In this document: piece by piece, positions 47,958 through 57,273 of the stretch
Numbering within the stretch: position 1 is the stretch's first letter
Layout of the letters: every line of letters begins with the position of its first letter
Source: Moraxella osloensis
GTDB taxonomy: Bacteria > Pseudomonadota > Gammaproteobacteria > Pseudomonadales > Moraxellaceae
DNA length: 64,000 bases
Direction of reading: 5' to 3'
NCBI RefSeq assembly: GCF_009867135.1
Contig: NZ_CP047226.1
Span: forward strand, 1,612,001 to 1,676,000
The notes under the pieces: generated by a model
The model's input: the letters and a program-made list of their open reading frames with translations, nothing else
Database searches by the model: none
What the model was told of the DNA's origin: nothing
Program-made: the position numbers and the translations under genes

Positions 47958-50216
47958 ATGGCTATCTCTACCAACCTAATCAAGTCCTTTCAACTTTCTG
48001 CATTGACGACCGCACTTGCCCTCGCTGGTTGTGGCGGTGGTGGCGGTAATGATACATTGCCGCCGCCTGTAAACGGCGGTGGCGGTAATGATAATACAGG
48101 ATCAACACCCACATCAGCTATCAATATAAGTGCGATTTCCTTAGAAGGTGTGAATAGTGCTAGCTTTATTCCTAGTACAGGTGCAACTGCTAAAGTCAAA
48201 GTAACTGATGCCGCGGGTAAGGGCATATCTGGAGCTATTGTAACTTTTTCGGCAAGTGGGGGCGTGAGTTTTAGTACCACTAATAGTTCAGTATTAACTG
48301 ATACTGAAGGTAACGCTTCTATTTTTGTTAAACCTATAGATATAAATGATAATGGTACTTATACGCTGACCGCCACATCAACGTATAACAGCATCACTGC
48401 AACTAGCAAACCTTACGCCTTTTCATTACAAAAAACCAATCTAAAAATTACACAGTTAAAAACTGAAGTGCCTACTAATACTACATTAGAAGTTGGTGGC
48501 TCCACCAATGTTTCTTTAGTTGTGACTGATGAAAATGGTGTGTTACAACCAAATACCACTGTTAACTTCACCAATAATTGTGGCACATTCACTGAAGATT
48601 CAGTAATGACCAATAGCGAAGGTGTAGCAACCACTACTTACTCTGCAATAAAGGCTGATGGTAGCCTATGTACAGACGCGTCTGTTATTATCACTGCCTC
48701 AACTACTACCGGTGTTTCTGCCAATACTTCTATTAACTTGACTCCAATAGTAGGTAACTCTATCGCCTACACGACGACAGGAGCAGTGAATCTAGGCGCA
48801 AGTAATAGTGGTTCATCAACATCAGGTCAAATCGAATTTACTGTGTATTCAAATGGTAAACCTGCCGCTAACAAAGATGTCATCATTACTAAAACCTATG
48901 CTCCACTCGATTTCAGTTTTGTTAAACTTGGCAATCAATCGGCACAAACAGTAAAAAGTGATAGTAATGGTAAGGTTAATGTAACGCTTTATCCTGGTGC
49001 ATTGCCTGGACCTGTTGAGTTAAAAGCCACTTTAGCAACTAATTCGACTATCACTGCACTCTCTAAAGATGTTGCAGTTGCGACAGGGCGTGCTACCCAA
49101 AACGGCATGAGTGTCTCTCTAACCAAAAATACTTTAGCAGTTGGCGTGGACGGTGACACAACAGAAGTAACGGTACGTTTAGTTGATAGAGTTGGCAATG
49201 CAGTACCTGATGGTACGGTGGTAAGCTTTGTTTCTGAAGGTGGTAAAATTACACCTAACTGCTCAACCGTTGATGGTGTCTGTTCTGCTACATTTACTAC
49301 TCAAAACCCGCGTAGTGATGGTAGATTGTCTGTTGTAGCTTATGTCGAAGGTGATAAATCTTATATTGATACCAATGGAAATAACAAATTCGATATTGGT
49401 GAGCCATTAAGTCACAATATTGGCAGTTTCTATCGTGATGACAATGAAAATGGCGCTCATGATGTAGGTGAGTATGTTTATATTCGTCCAATTACGGGAT
49501 CGCCATTAGCTTGTGGCACTTCTTCATTTGGTCAACCAAATTTAGTTACCCAAATTTTAAGTGTCAATCCCTTATCCACCGTCACACACCAGTGTGGCAA
49601 CCAATTAGAAGCTGTATTACGTTATCAATTCGTCTTAGGACTAGCTGGAAACGTGCCTGTATTCGTACCGCCTTTTACAACGCTTTCTCCTAATACTGAC
49701 AAAGATACTGCAATGACAAAGAGCTTCAAAATGTACGGTAATGGTGCTCAAACTGTATCAATGCCTGCAGGAACAACAATTAGTATTTCTACCAAAGATA
49801 ATACCTCTTACTCTCCTACAGCCACCTTAGTAGACGTCAAACAGGGTGATATCGTTGTAGACAAAAATTTATTTATCACCAAAGCTGAACCTAACAGCCG
49901 CGTTAAAGTTGATTTGGGAACTGAAATTTTGACGCTCCAAGCGGATGCCCAAGGTACTGCAAGTAGAAATAGCGTAGGTGCGAATATAACTTCGGCTAGC
50001 GTTATTGATGCAGATTTATCATGTAGTGCAGAGTTTATCTCGGGTAATCTAACTGTTCCAGCACTTGTTGATTTAAGCAATAAGACTGTAAATGATGCAG
50101 ACGTATCTTACACTCTTAGTTATAAAAATTGTCGACCTAGTGATGAAATACGCATCACAACTGTAACTCCTGCGCCATCAGCAAACACAGTTACAAAAAT
50201 AATTTATGTTAAATAA
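47958..50216 (+). CDS. Lipoprotein with bacterial Ig-like (Big-1) domains
   Basis: 752 aa. Signal ending in the lipobox LAGC, then a Gly/Asn/Pro linker (GGGGGND). At least three or four Big-1 (invasin/intimin type) domains follow, marked by AKVKVTDAAGKGISGAIVTFS, VSLVVTDENGVLQPNTTVNF and VRLVDRVGNAVPDGTVVSF, each followed by a DGxA/GVAT-type turn. At about residues 470-510 two DxNxNxxxD-type loops (DTNGNNKFDIGE, DDNENGAHDVGE) look calcium-binding. It is probably a surface adhesin or stiff envelope lipoprotein. AGGA precedes the ATG. A terminator follows. Confidence 0.82.
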   Translation: MAISTNLIKSFQLSALTTALALAGCGGGGGNDTLPPPVNGGGGNDNTGSTPTSAINISAISLEGVNSASFIPSTGATAKVKVTDAAGKGISGAIVTFSASGGVSFSTTNSSVLTDTEGNASIFVKPIDINDNGTYTLTATSTYNSITATSKPYAFSLQKTNLKITQLKTEVPTNTTLEVGGSTNVSLVVTDENGVLQPNTTVNFTNNCGTFTEDSVMTNSEGVATTTYSAIKADGSLCTDASVIITASTTTGVSANTSINLTPIVGNSIAYTTTGAVNLGASNSGSSTSGQIEFTVYSNGKPAANKDVIITKTYAPLDFSFVKLGNQSAQTVKSDSNGKVNVTLYPGALPGPVELKATLATNSTITALSKDVAVATGRATQNGMSVSLTKNTLAVGVDGDTTEVTVRLVDRVGNAVPDGTVVSFVSEGGKITPNCSTVDGVCSATFTTQNPRSDGRLSVVAYVEGDKSYIDTNGNNKFDIGEPLSHNIGSFYRDDNENGAHDVGEYVYIRPITGSPLACGTSSFGQPNLVTQILSVNPLSTVTHQCGNQLEAVLRYQFVLGLAGNVPVFVPPFTTLSPNTDKDTAMTKSFKMYGNGAQTVSMPAGTTISISTKDNTSYSPTATLVDVKQGDIVVDKNLFITKAEPNSRVKVDLGTEILTLQADAQGTASRNSVGANITSASVIDADLSCSAEFISGNLTVPALVDLSNKTVNDADVSYTLSYKNCRPSDEIRITTVTPAPSANTVTKIIYVK

Positions 50217-50232
50217 TTTTTGTAACACGTTA

Positions 50233-50263
50233 AAAAACCCCTTACACAATGTAAGGGGTTTTT
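50233..50263. terminator. Bidirectional terminator
   Basis: AAAAACCCCTTACA / TGTAAGGGGTTTTT, 14-bp arms and a 3-nt loop, between the converging Big-1 and ruvB genes. Confidence 0.92.
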
Positions 50264-50289
50264 ATTTTTCACTACAAAAATTCAAAAGA

Positions 50290-51273
50290 TTAAGTCAACA
50301 TCCGCCCCCGTGCGGTGCGTACGATATAACCTTGCTGAATCAAATACGGCTCAATCACATCTTCAAGCGTACCTCTATCTTCTGCCAAAGCCGCCGCAAT
50401 CGACTCAACCCCCGCAGGTCCGCCATTAAAACGCTCTTCTAACATCTCAAGATAACGTCTATCAAGATTATCAAGCCCGCGTTTGTCAACTGCCAGCATA
50501 TCGAGCGCGCTATGCGCAATTTCAGCGGTGACGGTGCCATCGCCTTTAACTTGGGCATAATCACGTACGCGGCGTAGCAAGCGATTGGCAATACGCGGTG
50601 TACCGCGCGAACGTCTAGCGACTTCGACTGCCCCTTCTTTGGTCATAGGCACGTTAAGCAATCCAGCCGATCTTGTGACAATGGTCGTTAAGTCCGCCAC
50701 ATTATAAAACTCCAATCGCTGTACAATACCAAAACGGTCACGCAGTGGCGAGGTCAACAAACCTGCTCGCGTGGTCGCAGCCACCAAAGTAAAAGGCGGT
50801 AAATCAAGCTTGATAGAACGGGCGGCAGGTCCTTCGCCAATCATAATATCAAGCTGAAAATCTTCCATCGCAGGATACAAGATTTCTTCAATCATCGGGC
50901 TCAAACGGTGAATCTCATCAATAAACAGCACATCACCAGGCTCCAGATTGGTCAGCATTGCTGCCAAATCACCCGCGCGTTCAAGCACAGGACCAGACGT
51001 CGAGCGCAGATTACCGCCCATCTCACGGGCGATAATGTTGGCGAGTGTGGTTTTACCCAGTCCAGGCGGTCCAAATATCAAGGTATGGTCGAGCGCTTCT
51101 TTTCTCGATAACGCCGCGTTAATAAACACGCCCATTTGTTCTTTAACCACAGGCTGACCGATATATTCAGCGAGTAATGCTGGACGGATATTATTGTCAT
51201 TTTGGTCTTCTGAGCGCCCCATCGGACTAATCAGACGTTGCTGAGAATTGGCACTTGAAAAAGGTGGAATCAT
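50290..51273 (-). CDS. ruvB: Holliday junction branch migration helicase RuvB
   Basis: 327 aa AAA+ motor. [18 protein letters not shown], Walker [13 protein letters not shown], Walker [12 protein letters not shown], sensor [17 protein letters not shown] and the C-terminal winged helix [18 protein letters not shown] are typical. Drives branch migration with RuvA and supplies junctions for RuvC. Here ruvB stands apart from ruvC and ruvA. The ribosome-binding site is weak. Confidence 0.98.
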   Translation of the reverse strand: MIPPFSSANSQQRLISPMGRSEDQNDNNIRPALLAEYIGQPVVKEQMGVFINAALSRKEALDHTLIFGPPGLGKTTLANIIAREMGGNLRSTSGPVLERAGDLAAMLTNLEPGDVLFIDEIHRLSPMIEEILYPAMEDFQLDIMIGEGPAARSIKLDLPPFTLVAATTRAGLLTSPLRDRFGIVQRLEFYNVADLTTIVTRSAGLLNVPMTKEGAVEVARRSRGTPRIANRLLRRVRDYAQVKGDGTVTAEIAHSALDMLAVDKRGLDNLDRRYLEMLEERFNGGPAGVESIAAALAEDRGTLEDVIEPYLIQQGYIVRTARGRMLT

Positions 51274-51367
51274 AAGTATTTGACACTAGTTGCAAGTTTT
51301 AACGAGGATAATAGCACTGGCAAATCTTGCAAGTGCTATGGGATGTAGAGAGAAAAAGTAAAAAAAT

Positions 51368-51829
51368 TTAGGGCAATACACGCTGCAATGTCATATCACA
51401 TCGGGTGCCTTTACTATCCTTGCACCACTGCATTTGCTCGCCTTGCTGTTTGACATAAGCAACCAAAATATCGCCGGTCTGGTCAACGCGATTGCCAGAA
51501 CAGTCTGTTGCATTGTTATCATATTGGGTCTGAATCGCTAGTGCAGGCAAACCATCGCCTGTGTCAGCGTACAAATATTTACCATACGTAAATTCCTGAC
51601 CGCTTGAACCGATAAACTGCTGATCACGCCCAAAATTATACCGCTCTTGGCAACTTGGCTGCGCAGCGTCGGTTTTATCAAGACGTAGCTGCCACTGTCC
51701 TGCGATATTTGGCAAAATATGCGTCGACACTTGCGCCACTTGCTGTTGGGTTTTGCTATCATCGGGCAACGTACCACCCATGGCTAAACTGGTTAAAATG
51801 CCTATCAACGAAATATTCATGAAGTCCAT
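51368..51829 (-). CDS. Putative exported protein, unknown function
   Basis: 153 aa. A short hydrophobic N-terminus (about 4-20, ISLIGILTSLAMGG) suggests export. The rest has the look of a small beta-barrel (IAGQWQLRLDKTD, ERYNFGRDQQFIGSSG) with four cysteines in two likely pairs. I do not recognise a family; a lipocalin- or inhibitor-like fold is a guess. AAAGGAA lies about 14 nt before the ATG at 51829. An IS982-family element sits 110 bp upstream and may have displaced part of its promoter. Confidence 0.6.
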   Translation of the reverse strand: MDFMNISLIGILTSLAMGGTLPDDSKTQQQVAQVSTHILPNIAGQWQLRLDKTDAAQPSCQERYNFGRDQQFIGSSGQEFTYGKYLYADTGDGLPALAIQTQYDNNATDCSGNRVDQTGDILVAYVKQQGEQMQWCKDSKGTRCDMTLQRVLP

Positions 51830-51939
51830 CGTTATTTTATTCCTTTTATCATGCTATCTTTATAAGCTAACAACCCAACTCATCTACCAGTTCTCAATCA
51901 GCCAATTTTTACTCAGCGATGTTAGCACTGACGTTTATA

Positions 51940-52921
51940 ACCCCACTCTCAACACTTTTAGAGGGGGTTGAAACAAAAAAGGCATGAACTTAAACTTTAA
52001 TCAATGACGAAAAAGATTAGAGGATAAGCCATGCCCATTGATGAATTTATCATTAAAATCTATCTAATGGTAGATGACTACTACAAAAAGATTGTAACAA
52101 ACCGCCTAAGACAAGGTGGTTACGTACCAAAACTAACCGACAGTGAAATTATTACCATGGAGTTAGTGGGTGAATTTCTACAGATGGACACCGACTCACA
52201 AATCCATCAGTATTTTAAACAACACTGGCAAACATGGTTTCCCAATCTAGGCTCATATCCCAACTTTGCCAAGCAATGCGTCAATTTGTTACAGGTAAAA
52301 ACTTTGATACAACAGCATATCGTTAAACAGCATGGGCAAGACAATATCCATTTTATTGATGGCTTTCCCATTCCGGTGTGTCAATATGCCAGAGCCTATC
52401 GGCATAAAACCTTCAAATATGAAGGTAGCTATAGTTACTGTGCCTCAAAGCAACAAAAATATTTTGGCTTTGAAGGACATTTACTTATTAATCTATCGGG
52501 CATGATAACCAATTTTACCTTTGCCTCTGCTAAGATAGATGAAAGATTAGTGGCACCTGATATGCTTGATAATATCAAAGGCTTGTTAGGTGCAGATATG
52601 GGCTATATTAGCCCTGATTTATCTGAGTATTGCTTTAAGCGATGTGTTGATTTGCAAACACCGCTTAGAAAAAATATGCCCGATAAGCGACCAATCAGTG
52701 TACTTAATCGTCTTAAAAATGCTCGTCGCAATATTGAGACGGTGATTGGTCAGTTATCACAGCGGTTTAATATGCAAAAGGTGAGAGCGAGAGATTTATG
52801 GCATTTGTCTCACAGATTTATGCGTAAAATCTTGGCTCATAATGTTTGCTTTATAATCAATAAACAGTTAGGTAATCCCCCACTTCAGTTTGAGTTGCTT
52901 ATTTCAAGTTGAGAGTGGGGT
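51940..52921 (+). mobile_element. Complete IS982-family insertion sequence (982 bp)
   Basis: Inverted repeats ACCCCACTCTCAAC (51940-51953) and its complement (52908-52921) form the ends. A perfect 7-bp target duplication GTTTATA flanks it (51933-51939 and 52922-52928). It is 982 bp long and has one intact transposase gene. The intact duplication implies a simple insertion without later rearrangement. Confidence 0.95.
52031..52912 (+). CDS. IS982-family transposase
   Basis: 293 aa, intact. Typical start with IKIYLMVDDYYKKIV and PKLTDSEIITMELVGEFL. Probable DDE residues are Asp110 in HFIDGFPIPVC, Asp189 in LGADMGYISP and Glu235 in RRNIETVIGQL. The gene fills nearly the whole element. Confidence 0.94.
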   Translation: MPIDEFIIKIYLMVDDYYKKIVTNRLRQGGYVPKLTDSEIITMELVGEFLQMDTDSQIHQYFKQHWQTWFPNLGSYPNFAKQCVNLLQVKTLIQQHIVKQHGQDNIHFIDGFPIPVCQYARAYRHKTFKYEGSYSYCASKQQKYFGFEGHLLINLSGMITNFTFASAKIDERLVAPDMLDNIKGLLGADMGYISPDLSEYCFKRCVDLQTPLRKNMPDKRPISVLNRLKNARRNIETVIGQLSQRFNMQKVRARDLWHLSHRFMRKILAHNVCFIINKQLGNPPLQFELLISS

Positions 52922-52928
52922 GTTTATA

Positions 52929-53164
52929 GTAACTTTTAATAACAAGTTTTGGTATTTGGGGTTAATATTCAAAGATATTCAAAATTTTAAAGGCTAAATT
53001 ATTCTGCTTTTAATGGGGTCAGCGCGCAAAAATTTAACCCAGAACCACAAAAATTATTTAAGCACTTTAGTTAAACATTTTAACTTTATTTAACTACTTA
53101 AAGTTTCTTAAAGTTTCATATTCATCAGTGGCTTTAATCATACTTGCTTTTGGCTTTATTTGCT
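52929..53164. other. Spacer between two insertion sequences
   Basis: About 236 bp of AT-rich chromosomal sequence between the IS982 and ISAs1 elements with no gene or clear signal seen. Confidence 0.4.
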
Positions 53165-53174
53165 ATAACACAAT

Positions 53175-54356
53175 CAGGGCAATCGCACTACAAAACCCCT
53201 AAAATCCAAAAATAGATTAAACTGTGAGCAAAAAGGAGAACCTTCATGCTCACCAATCCGATTGACCATTTAGCTCAGATAACTGACCCAAGACGACAAA
53301 ACAAAAATTTACTGCACCCACTTAGGAACATACTCACCATTGCCCTAAGTGCAGTCATCTGTGGCTATCTTGACTGGGTAGACATCGAAGACTTTGGTAA
53401 TGAAAACAAAGCGTGGTTTGCCCAATTTCTTGACCTTACCAATGGCATACCCTCACACGACACCTTTGGCAACGTATTCAAACGACTTAACCAAGACGAA
53501 CTTAGCCAACATTTTAGTCAGTGGATAAACGACACAAAGCTAACACACCCACACATCGCCATTGACGGCAAATTTGTCCAAGGTGGGCATAGAAGCGAAG
53601 ATGCGCTGCAACTGGTTACCGCCTTTGCCAGTCAAACCAAACTGGTACTCGCTCAACTCGACATCGCCGACAAAACTAACGAAATCACCACCTTGCCACA
53701 GCTATTAAAACGCATTGATATTAGCGGTAGTATCGTGACAGCTGATGCTATCTACTGTCAAAAAGACATCACCAAACAAATTAGCAAAGCCAAAGCAGAC
53801 TACATCTTTGCCTTAAAGCATAACCACAAAACCCTGTATGAAGACGTTTCACTTTGGCTAAATACCCAGTTTGACAACAAGAAAATTCCTAGGGTTGAGA
53901 CTATCGAAAAAGACCACGGACGCATTGAAACAAGGCGGTATGCCATATCGACCCACCTTGATTGGCTACAAGGCAAAGACCAATGGACAAATCTTAATGC
54001 CGTGGTTATGGTAGAATCTATCCGTGAAATGAAAGGTAAAGTCACGACTGAGCGTCGCTATTATCTAACATCGCTAACTGATTTAACCACCATTGCTGAT
54101 ACGATTCGTAATCACTGGTCAATTGAAAATAGCCAACATTGGGTGCTTGATGTCATCTATGGCGAAGATGCTCAGAAAAGCCTTGAACGTAATGAAAAGG
54201 CAAATAAGGCGTTACTGACGAGAACAGCGTTAAATTTGATTCGTGCCAATGGTGATGAAAAACTTTCTGTTAAACGTTGTAAAATGCGGGCTTCGCAAAA
54301 TAAGTCTTTTCTCGAACAGTTGTTGTTTGGTAAGTCTTTATAGTGCGATTGCCCTG
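53175..54356 (+). mobile_element. Complete ISAs1-family insertion sequence (1182 bp)
   Basis: Terminal inverted repeats CAGGGCAATCGCACTA (53175-53190) and its complement (54341-54356). A perfect 10-bp target duplication ATAACACAAT flanks it (53165-53174 and 54357-54366). It carries an intact transposase gene. The right end is 70 bp upstream of the -35 of the gcvT promoter. Confidence 0.95.
53246..54343 (+). CDS. ISAs1-family transposase
   Basis: 365 aa, intact. The N-terminal DDE_Tnp_1-associated region has DPRRQNKNLLHPLRNILTIAL and GIPSHDTFGNVFKRL. Catalytic candidates are Asp107 in IAIDGKFVQGG, Asp167 in IVTADAIYCQK, and Glu in NHWSIENSQHWVLDV. Related to the transposases associated with E. 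coli H repeats. AAGGAG precedes the ATG. Confidence 0.94.
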   Translation: MLTNPIDHLAQITDPRRQNKNLLHPLRNILTIALSAVICGYLDWVDIEDFGNENKAWFAQFLDLTNGIPSHDTFGNVFKRLNQDELSQHFSQWINDTKLTHPHIAIDGKFVQGGHRSEDALQLVTAFASQTKLVLAQLDIADKTNEITTLPQLLKRIDISGSIVTADAIYCQKDITKQISKAKADYIFALKHNHKTLYEDVSLWLNTQFDNKKIPRVETIEKDHGRIETRRYAISTHLDWLQGKDQWTNLNAVVMVESIREMKGKVTTERRYYLTSLTDLTTIADTIRNHWSIENSQHWVLDVIYGEDAQKSLERNEKANKALLTRTALNLIRANGDEKLSVKRCKMRASQNKSFLEQLLFGKSL

Positions 54357-54426
54357 ATAACACAATAATGCTCATAATGCAGTCTTGCCAAAACATCAGG
54401 CGGTCATAAAATCTGTGCAAATTTGC

Positions 54427-54455
54427 TTGTCAAAAAGTTAAAAACCCAGCATAAT
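54427..54455 (+). promoter_or_regulatory. Promoter of the gcv cluster
   Basis: -35 TTGTCA (54427-54432), 17-bp spacer, -10 CATAAT (54450-54455). It lies just downstream of the ISAs1 element and just upstream of the glycine riboswitch, so transcription would start at about 54462, at the base of the first aptamer. Confidence 0.7.
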
Positions 54456-54463
54456 AACCGAAG

Positions 54464-54740
54464 ATTTCAGGAGAGAATGTTGTTTTGTTTTTCATCAAAT
54501 TATGAAATACCAAAACCATCACCGAAGGCGTAAAGACCCTATAATCGCTCAGGTAAAAGGACTGGAATCGTAATTTTTGGCAGTGGCGTATGCCCTGCAT
54601 CAAAATATAACAAATCTGGAGAGTGTATTGCTTTGCAATACCACCGAAGGGGAAAAGATTGACTTGTCTATCTATACTATAAGAAGTAAGAAGCTGACAA
54701 GTCGATTGAAAATCTCAGGTAACAGGACAGATAGGGCTGA
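54464..54740 (+). promoter_or_regulatory. Tandem glycine riboswitch
   Basis: Two aptamers in the classic order. Aptamer I (about 54464-54570) has CAGGAGAGAA, then CATCACCGAAGGCG and CGCTCAGGTAAAAGGAC. Aptamer II (about 54611-54737) has TCTGGAGAGTG, then ACCACCGAAGGGG and ATCTCAGGTAACAGGAC. Conserved parts of the glycine class (GGAGAG, CCGAAGG, CAGG-A-AGGAC) occur in each. It precedes gcvT by about 140 nt and should switch the cluster on when glycine is plentiful. Confidence 0.93.
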
Positions 54741-54879
54741 TAGCTACCGACATCAGGTTGGATTAGTTTTAGTGCTCTATTGATGTGCGATGTTTGGCTT
54801 TAGCGTTTTATCCCACGCTGTTAAAACATCAAATAAAACATCAAACCGTTATTTGACTTTACCCACTCAAGGATTTGCC

Positions 54880-56013
54880 ATGTCAGCCACAGACAAGCCT
54901 TTAAACCGCACCCCTTTTTATCAATCCCATATCGATAGCAACGGCAAAATCGTTGACTTCTCTGGTTGGGAATTGCCTATCCATTATGGCTCACAGATTC
55001 AAGAACATGACGTTGTGCGTACGGATGGGGGCATGTTTGACGTGTCCCATATGGTCGTGACTGATATCGCTGGTCAAGACGCCAAAGCTTGGCTGCAAAA
55101 ACTGCTCGCCAATGATGTCGCCAAACTCAAATTTGTCGGTAAAGCGCTTTACTCTGCCATGCTAAACGAAAATGGTGGTGTGATTGATGACTTAATCGTT
55201 TACCGCATGAATGATGCAGAGACTGAGTATCGTATCGTCTCAAATGCTGCCACCCGTGATAAAGATTTGGCACAGTTTGACAAAATCGCCAAAGACTTTG
55301 CTATCAACATTACCGAGCGCCCAGAACTTGCTATGCTTGCGGTACAAGGCCCGAATGCTCTGCAGAAACTGAGCCAAGCCAAACCAAATTGGGCAGATAG
55401 CCTAGCCACCTTAAAACCGTTTGTGGGCAAAGATTTGACCGACATTGAAGGCGCAGATTGGTTTGTGGCGCGTACCGGTTATACGGGTGAAGACGGCGTT
55501 GAAGTCATTTTGCCACAAGCGCAAGCCTCAGCGTTTTTTACCTTACTTAAAGACCATGGCATCGCCCCAGCAGGATTAGGTGCCCGTGACACATTACGTC
55601 TTGAAGCGGGTATGAATTTGTACGGGCACGAGATGGATGAAACCATCAATCCGTATGAATGCGGTATGGCATGGACGTTAGCGGTAAAAGATGATCGGGA
55701 TTTTGTGGGTCGTCAAGCCATGCAAGCCAAACAAGACCAAGCGATTGCCGAGGGTAATGACGTCATGCAAGTAGGCTTAGTGCTAGAGTCACGTGGGGTA
55801 CTGCGTGAAGGCATGACGGTAACGCTAGACAATGGCAAAACTGGGGTAATCACCAGCGGCACCTTTAGCCCAAGCCTAAAACAATCAATTGCCATTGCCC
55901 GTATTCCAAAGACGGCTGATACAGCAGCCACCGTTGATTTGCGAGGTACACCGACGCCCGTACGTATCATTTCGTTACCGTTTGTTAGAAATGGCAACAA
56001 ACAATTCAACTAA
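54880..56013 (+). CDS. gcvT: Aminomethyltransferase (glycine cleavage T protein)
   Basis: 377 aa from the ATG at 54880 ([15 protein letters not shown]), preceded by CAAGGA; an in-frame start at 54790 would run back toward the riboswitch. Transfers the methylene group from aminomethyl-lipoyl GcvH to tetrahydrofolate and releases ammonia. [22 protein letters not shown]-like [21 protein letters not shown] and [23 protein letters not shown] are typical. First gene of the riboswitch-controlled cluster. Confidence 0.97.
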   Translation: MSATDKPLNRTPFYQSHIDSNGKIVDFSGWELPIHYGSQIQEHDVVRTDGGMFDVSHMVVTDIAGQDAKAWLQKLLANDVAKLKFVGKALYSAMLNENGGVIDDLIVYRMNDAETEYRIVSNAATRDKDLAQFDKIAKDFAINITERPELAMLAVQGPNALQKLSQAKPNWADSLATLKPFVGKDLTDIEGADWFVARTGYTGEDGVEVILPQAQASAFFTLLKDHGIAPAGLGARDTLRLEAGMNLYGHEMDETINPYECGMAWTLAVKDDRDFVGRQAMQAKQDQAIAEGNDVMQVGLVLESRGVLREGMTVTLDNGKTGVITSGTFSPSLKQSIAIARIPKTADTAATVDLRGTPTPVRIISLPFVRNGNKQFN

Positions 56014-56127
56014 GATTTTATCATGTTATGATGGATTTAGCGCTTATTAATGAACAACATTCAAATGATTAGTCAGCGTAATTTGGGAAACCCATAATAA
56101 ATTCATCATACTTTAGAAGGTAAAATC

Positions 56128-56514
56128 ATGAAAAAATTACTCTTTGTTGTACCGTTTTTGGCAAGTTTGGCGGCCTGTACTTCAACCCCAGTGGCACAGC
56201 CTAGTCCATCACAAGTGTTGGCAATTCAAGCCAATTCACAAACCTTTAAATGTGACAATAACACTGAAGTTGTGGCATTCTATGGTCAAGAAAACGGCAG
56301 CAATGTCGCTAATTTAAAAATCACCTCGCCAATGCTCGGTCTAAACCAAGCAGCGATGGTATTAAAACAAGATGTATCAGGTTCGGGTAACCGCTATACC
56401 CTGTCAAATGCCACCAAAACTACTATGTATGATTGGGGCGTTAAAGGTGCAGAAGGTGCGTTAACCGTAACCTCACAAGGTCGTGATTATAACTTTGTGT
56501 GTAATGCTATTTAA
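56128..56514 (+). CDS. MliC-like lipoprotein, lysozyme inhibitor
   Basis: 128 aa. Signal ending in LAAC (Cys17), then FKCDNNTEVVAFYGQ, SGSGNRYTL, WGVKGAEGALTV and a terminal FVCNAI. The order C...SG-RY...W..KG.E..L...C matches MliC/PliC inhibitors of C-type lysozyme, which protect peptidoglycan from host lysozyme. It lies between gcvT and gcvH on the same strand, with its own AGAAGG site and gaps of 114 and 244 bp. Whether it shares the riboswitch-controlled transcript is unknown. Confidence 0.7.
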   Translation: MKKLLFVVPFLASLAACTSTPVAQPSPSQVLAIQANSQTFKCDNNTEVVAFYGQENGSNVANLKITSPMLGLNQAAMVLKQDVSGSGNRYTLSNATKTTMYDWGVKGAEGALTVTSQGRDYNFVCNAI

Positions 56515-56758
56515 TCTGATTCACTTGTTGAATGGGTTAAACCGCTCAATTGGTTTTTAAGTTTGGTCGATATACATTGTATCGACCAAATTTTTGTTAC
56601 TCAGTTTATTAAATTACTTAGCTTTTAAAATGTTTGTTAAATTACTTAGCTTTTATATACTAGGCTTTTAAAAATGTTTAGTAAAAAGGCGCCAAGTGTG
56701 ACTGCTTGGCTAACAGCCTTTTATTTTCACCCCTACTTTTGCTTTGAGGAAAATAGTT

Positions 56759-57139
56759 ATGAGCAATATTCCAGCAGATTTAAAATATGTGGCTAGTCAT
56801 GAATGGTTACGCCAAGAAGAAGACGGCACTATCACCGTGGGTATTACTCACCACGCCCAAGACTTGCTCGGTGACATCGTGTATGTTGAATTGCCTGAAG
56901 TGGGCGAACACGTTGACGTGGATGCTGAAATTGCCGTGGTCGAATCGGTTAAAGCTGCCTCGGATGTATACGCGCCCATCGCTGGTGAAATTCTAGCGGT
57001 CAATGAAGCTTTAGTAGATGCCCCAGAAACCATTAATGAAGACCCTTATGGCGAAGGTTGGTTCTTTAAAATCAAACCAGACAATGCCGATGATTACCAA
57101 GGCTTGATGGACGCAGACGAGTATCAAGATAGTATTTAA
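56759..57139 (+). CDS. gcvH: Glycine cleavage system H protein
   Basis: 126 aa from the ATG at 56759 ([11 protein letters not shown]) with TTGAGGA upstream; a TTG 15 nt earlier is a poorer start. Carries the lipoyl arm on Lys65 in [45 protein letters not shown] and [12 protein letters not shown] are family sequence. Shuttles the aminomethyl group between GcvP and GcvT. Confidence 0.98.
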   Translation: MSNIPADLKYVASHEWLRQEEDGTITVGITHHAQDLLGDIVYVELPEVGEHVDVDAEIAVVESVKAASDVYAPIAGEILAVNEALVDAPETINEDPYGEGWFFKIKPDNADDYQGLMDADEYQDSI

Positions 57140-57273
57140 TTATCTTTATCTCATCGCTTTTATCTAATTGTCGTTATAGAGCCTAGCACTAAGGTAATCG
57201 CTTGATTACCTTAGCCTGTTATCCTATCAATTAACTGTAACGCATCCTTTATTTTGTTAACTTGAGAGCTGCT

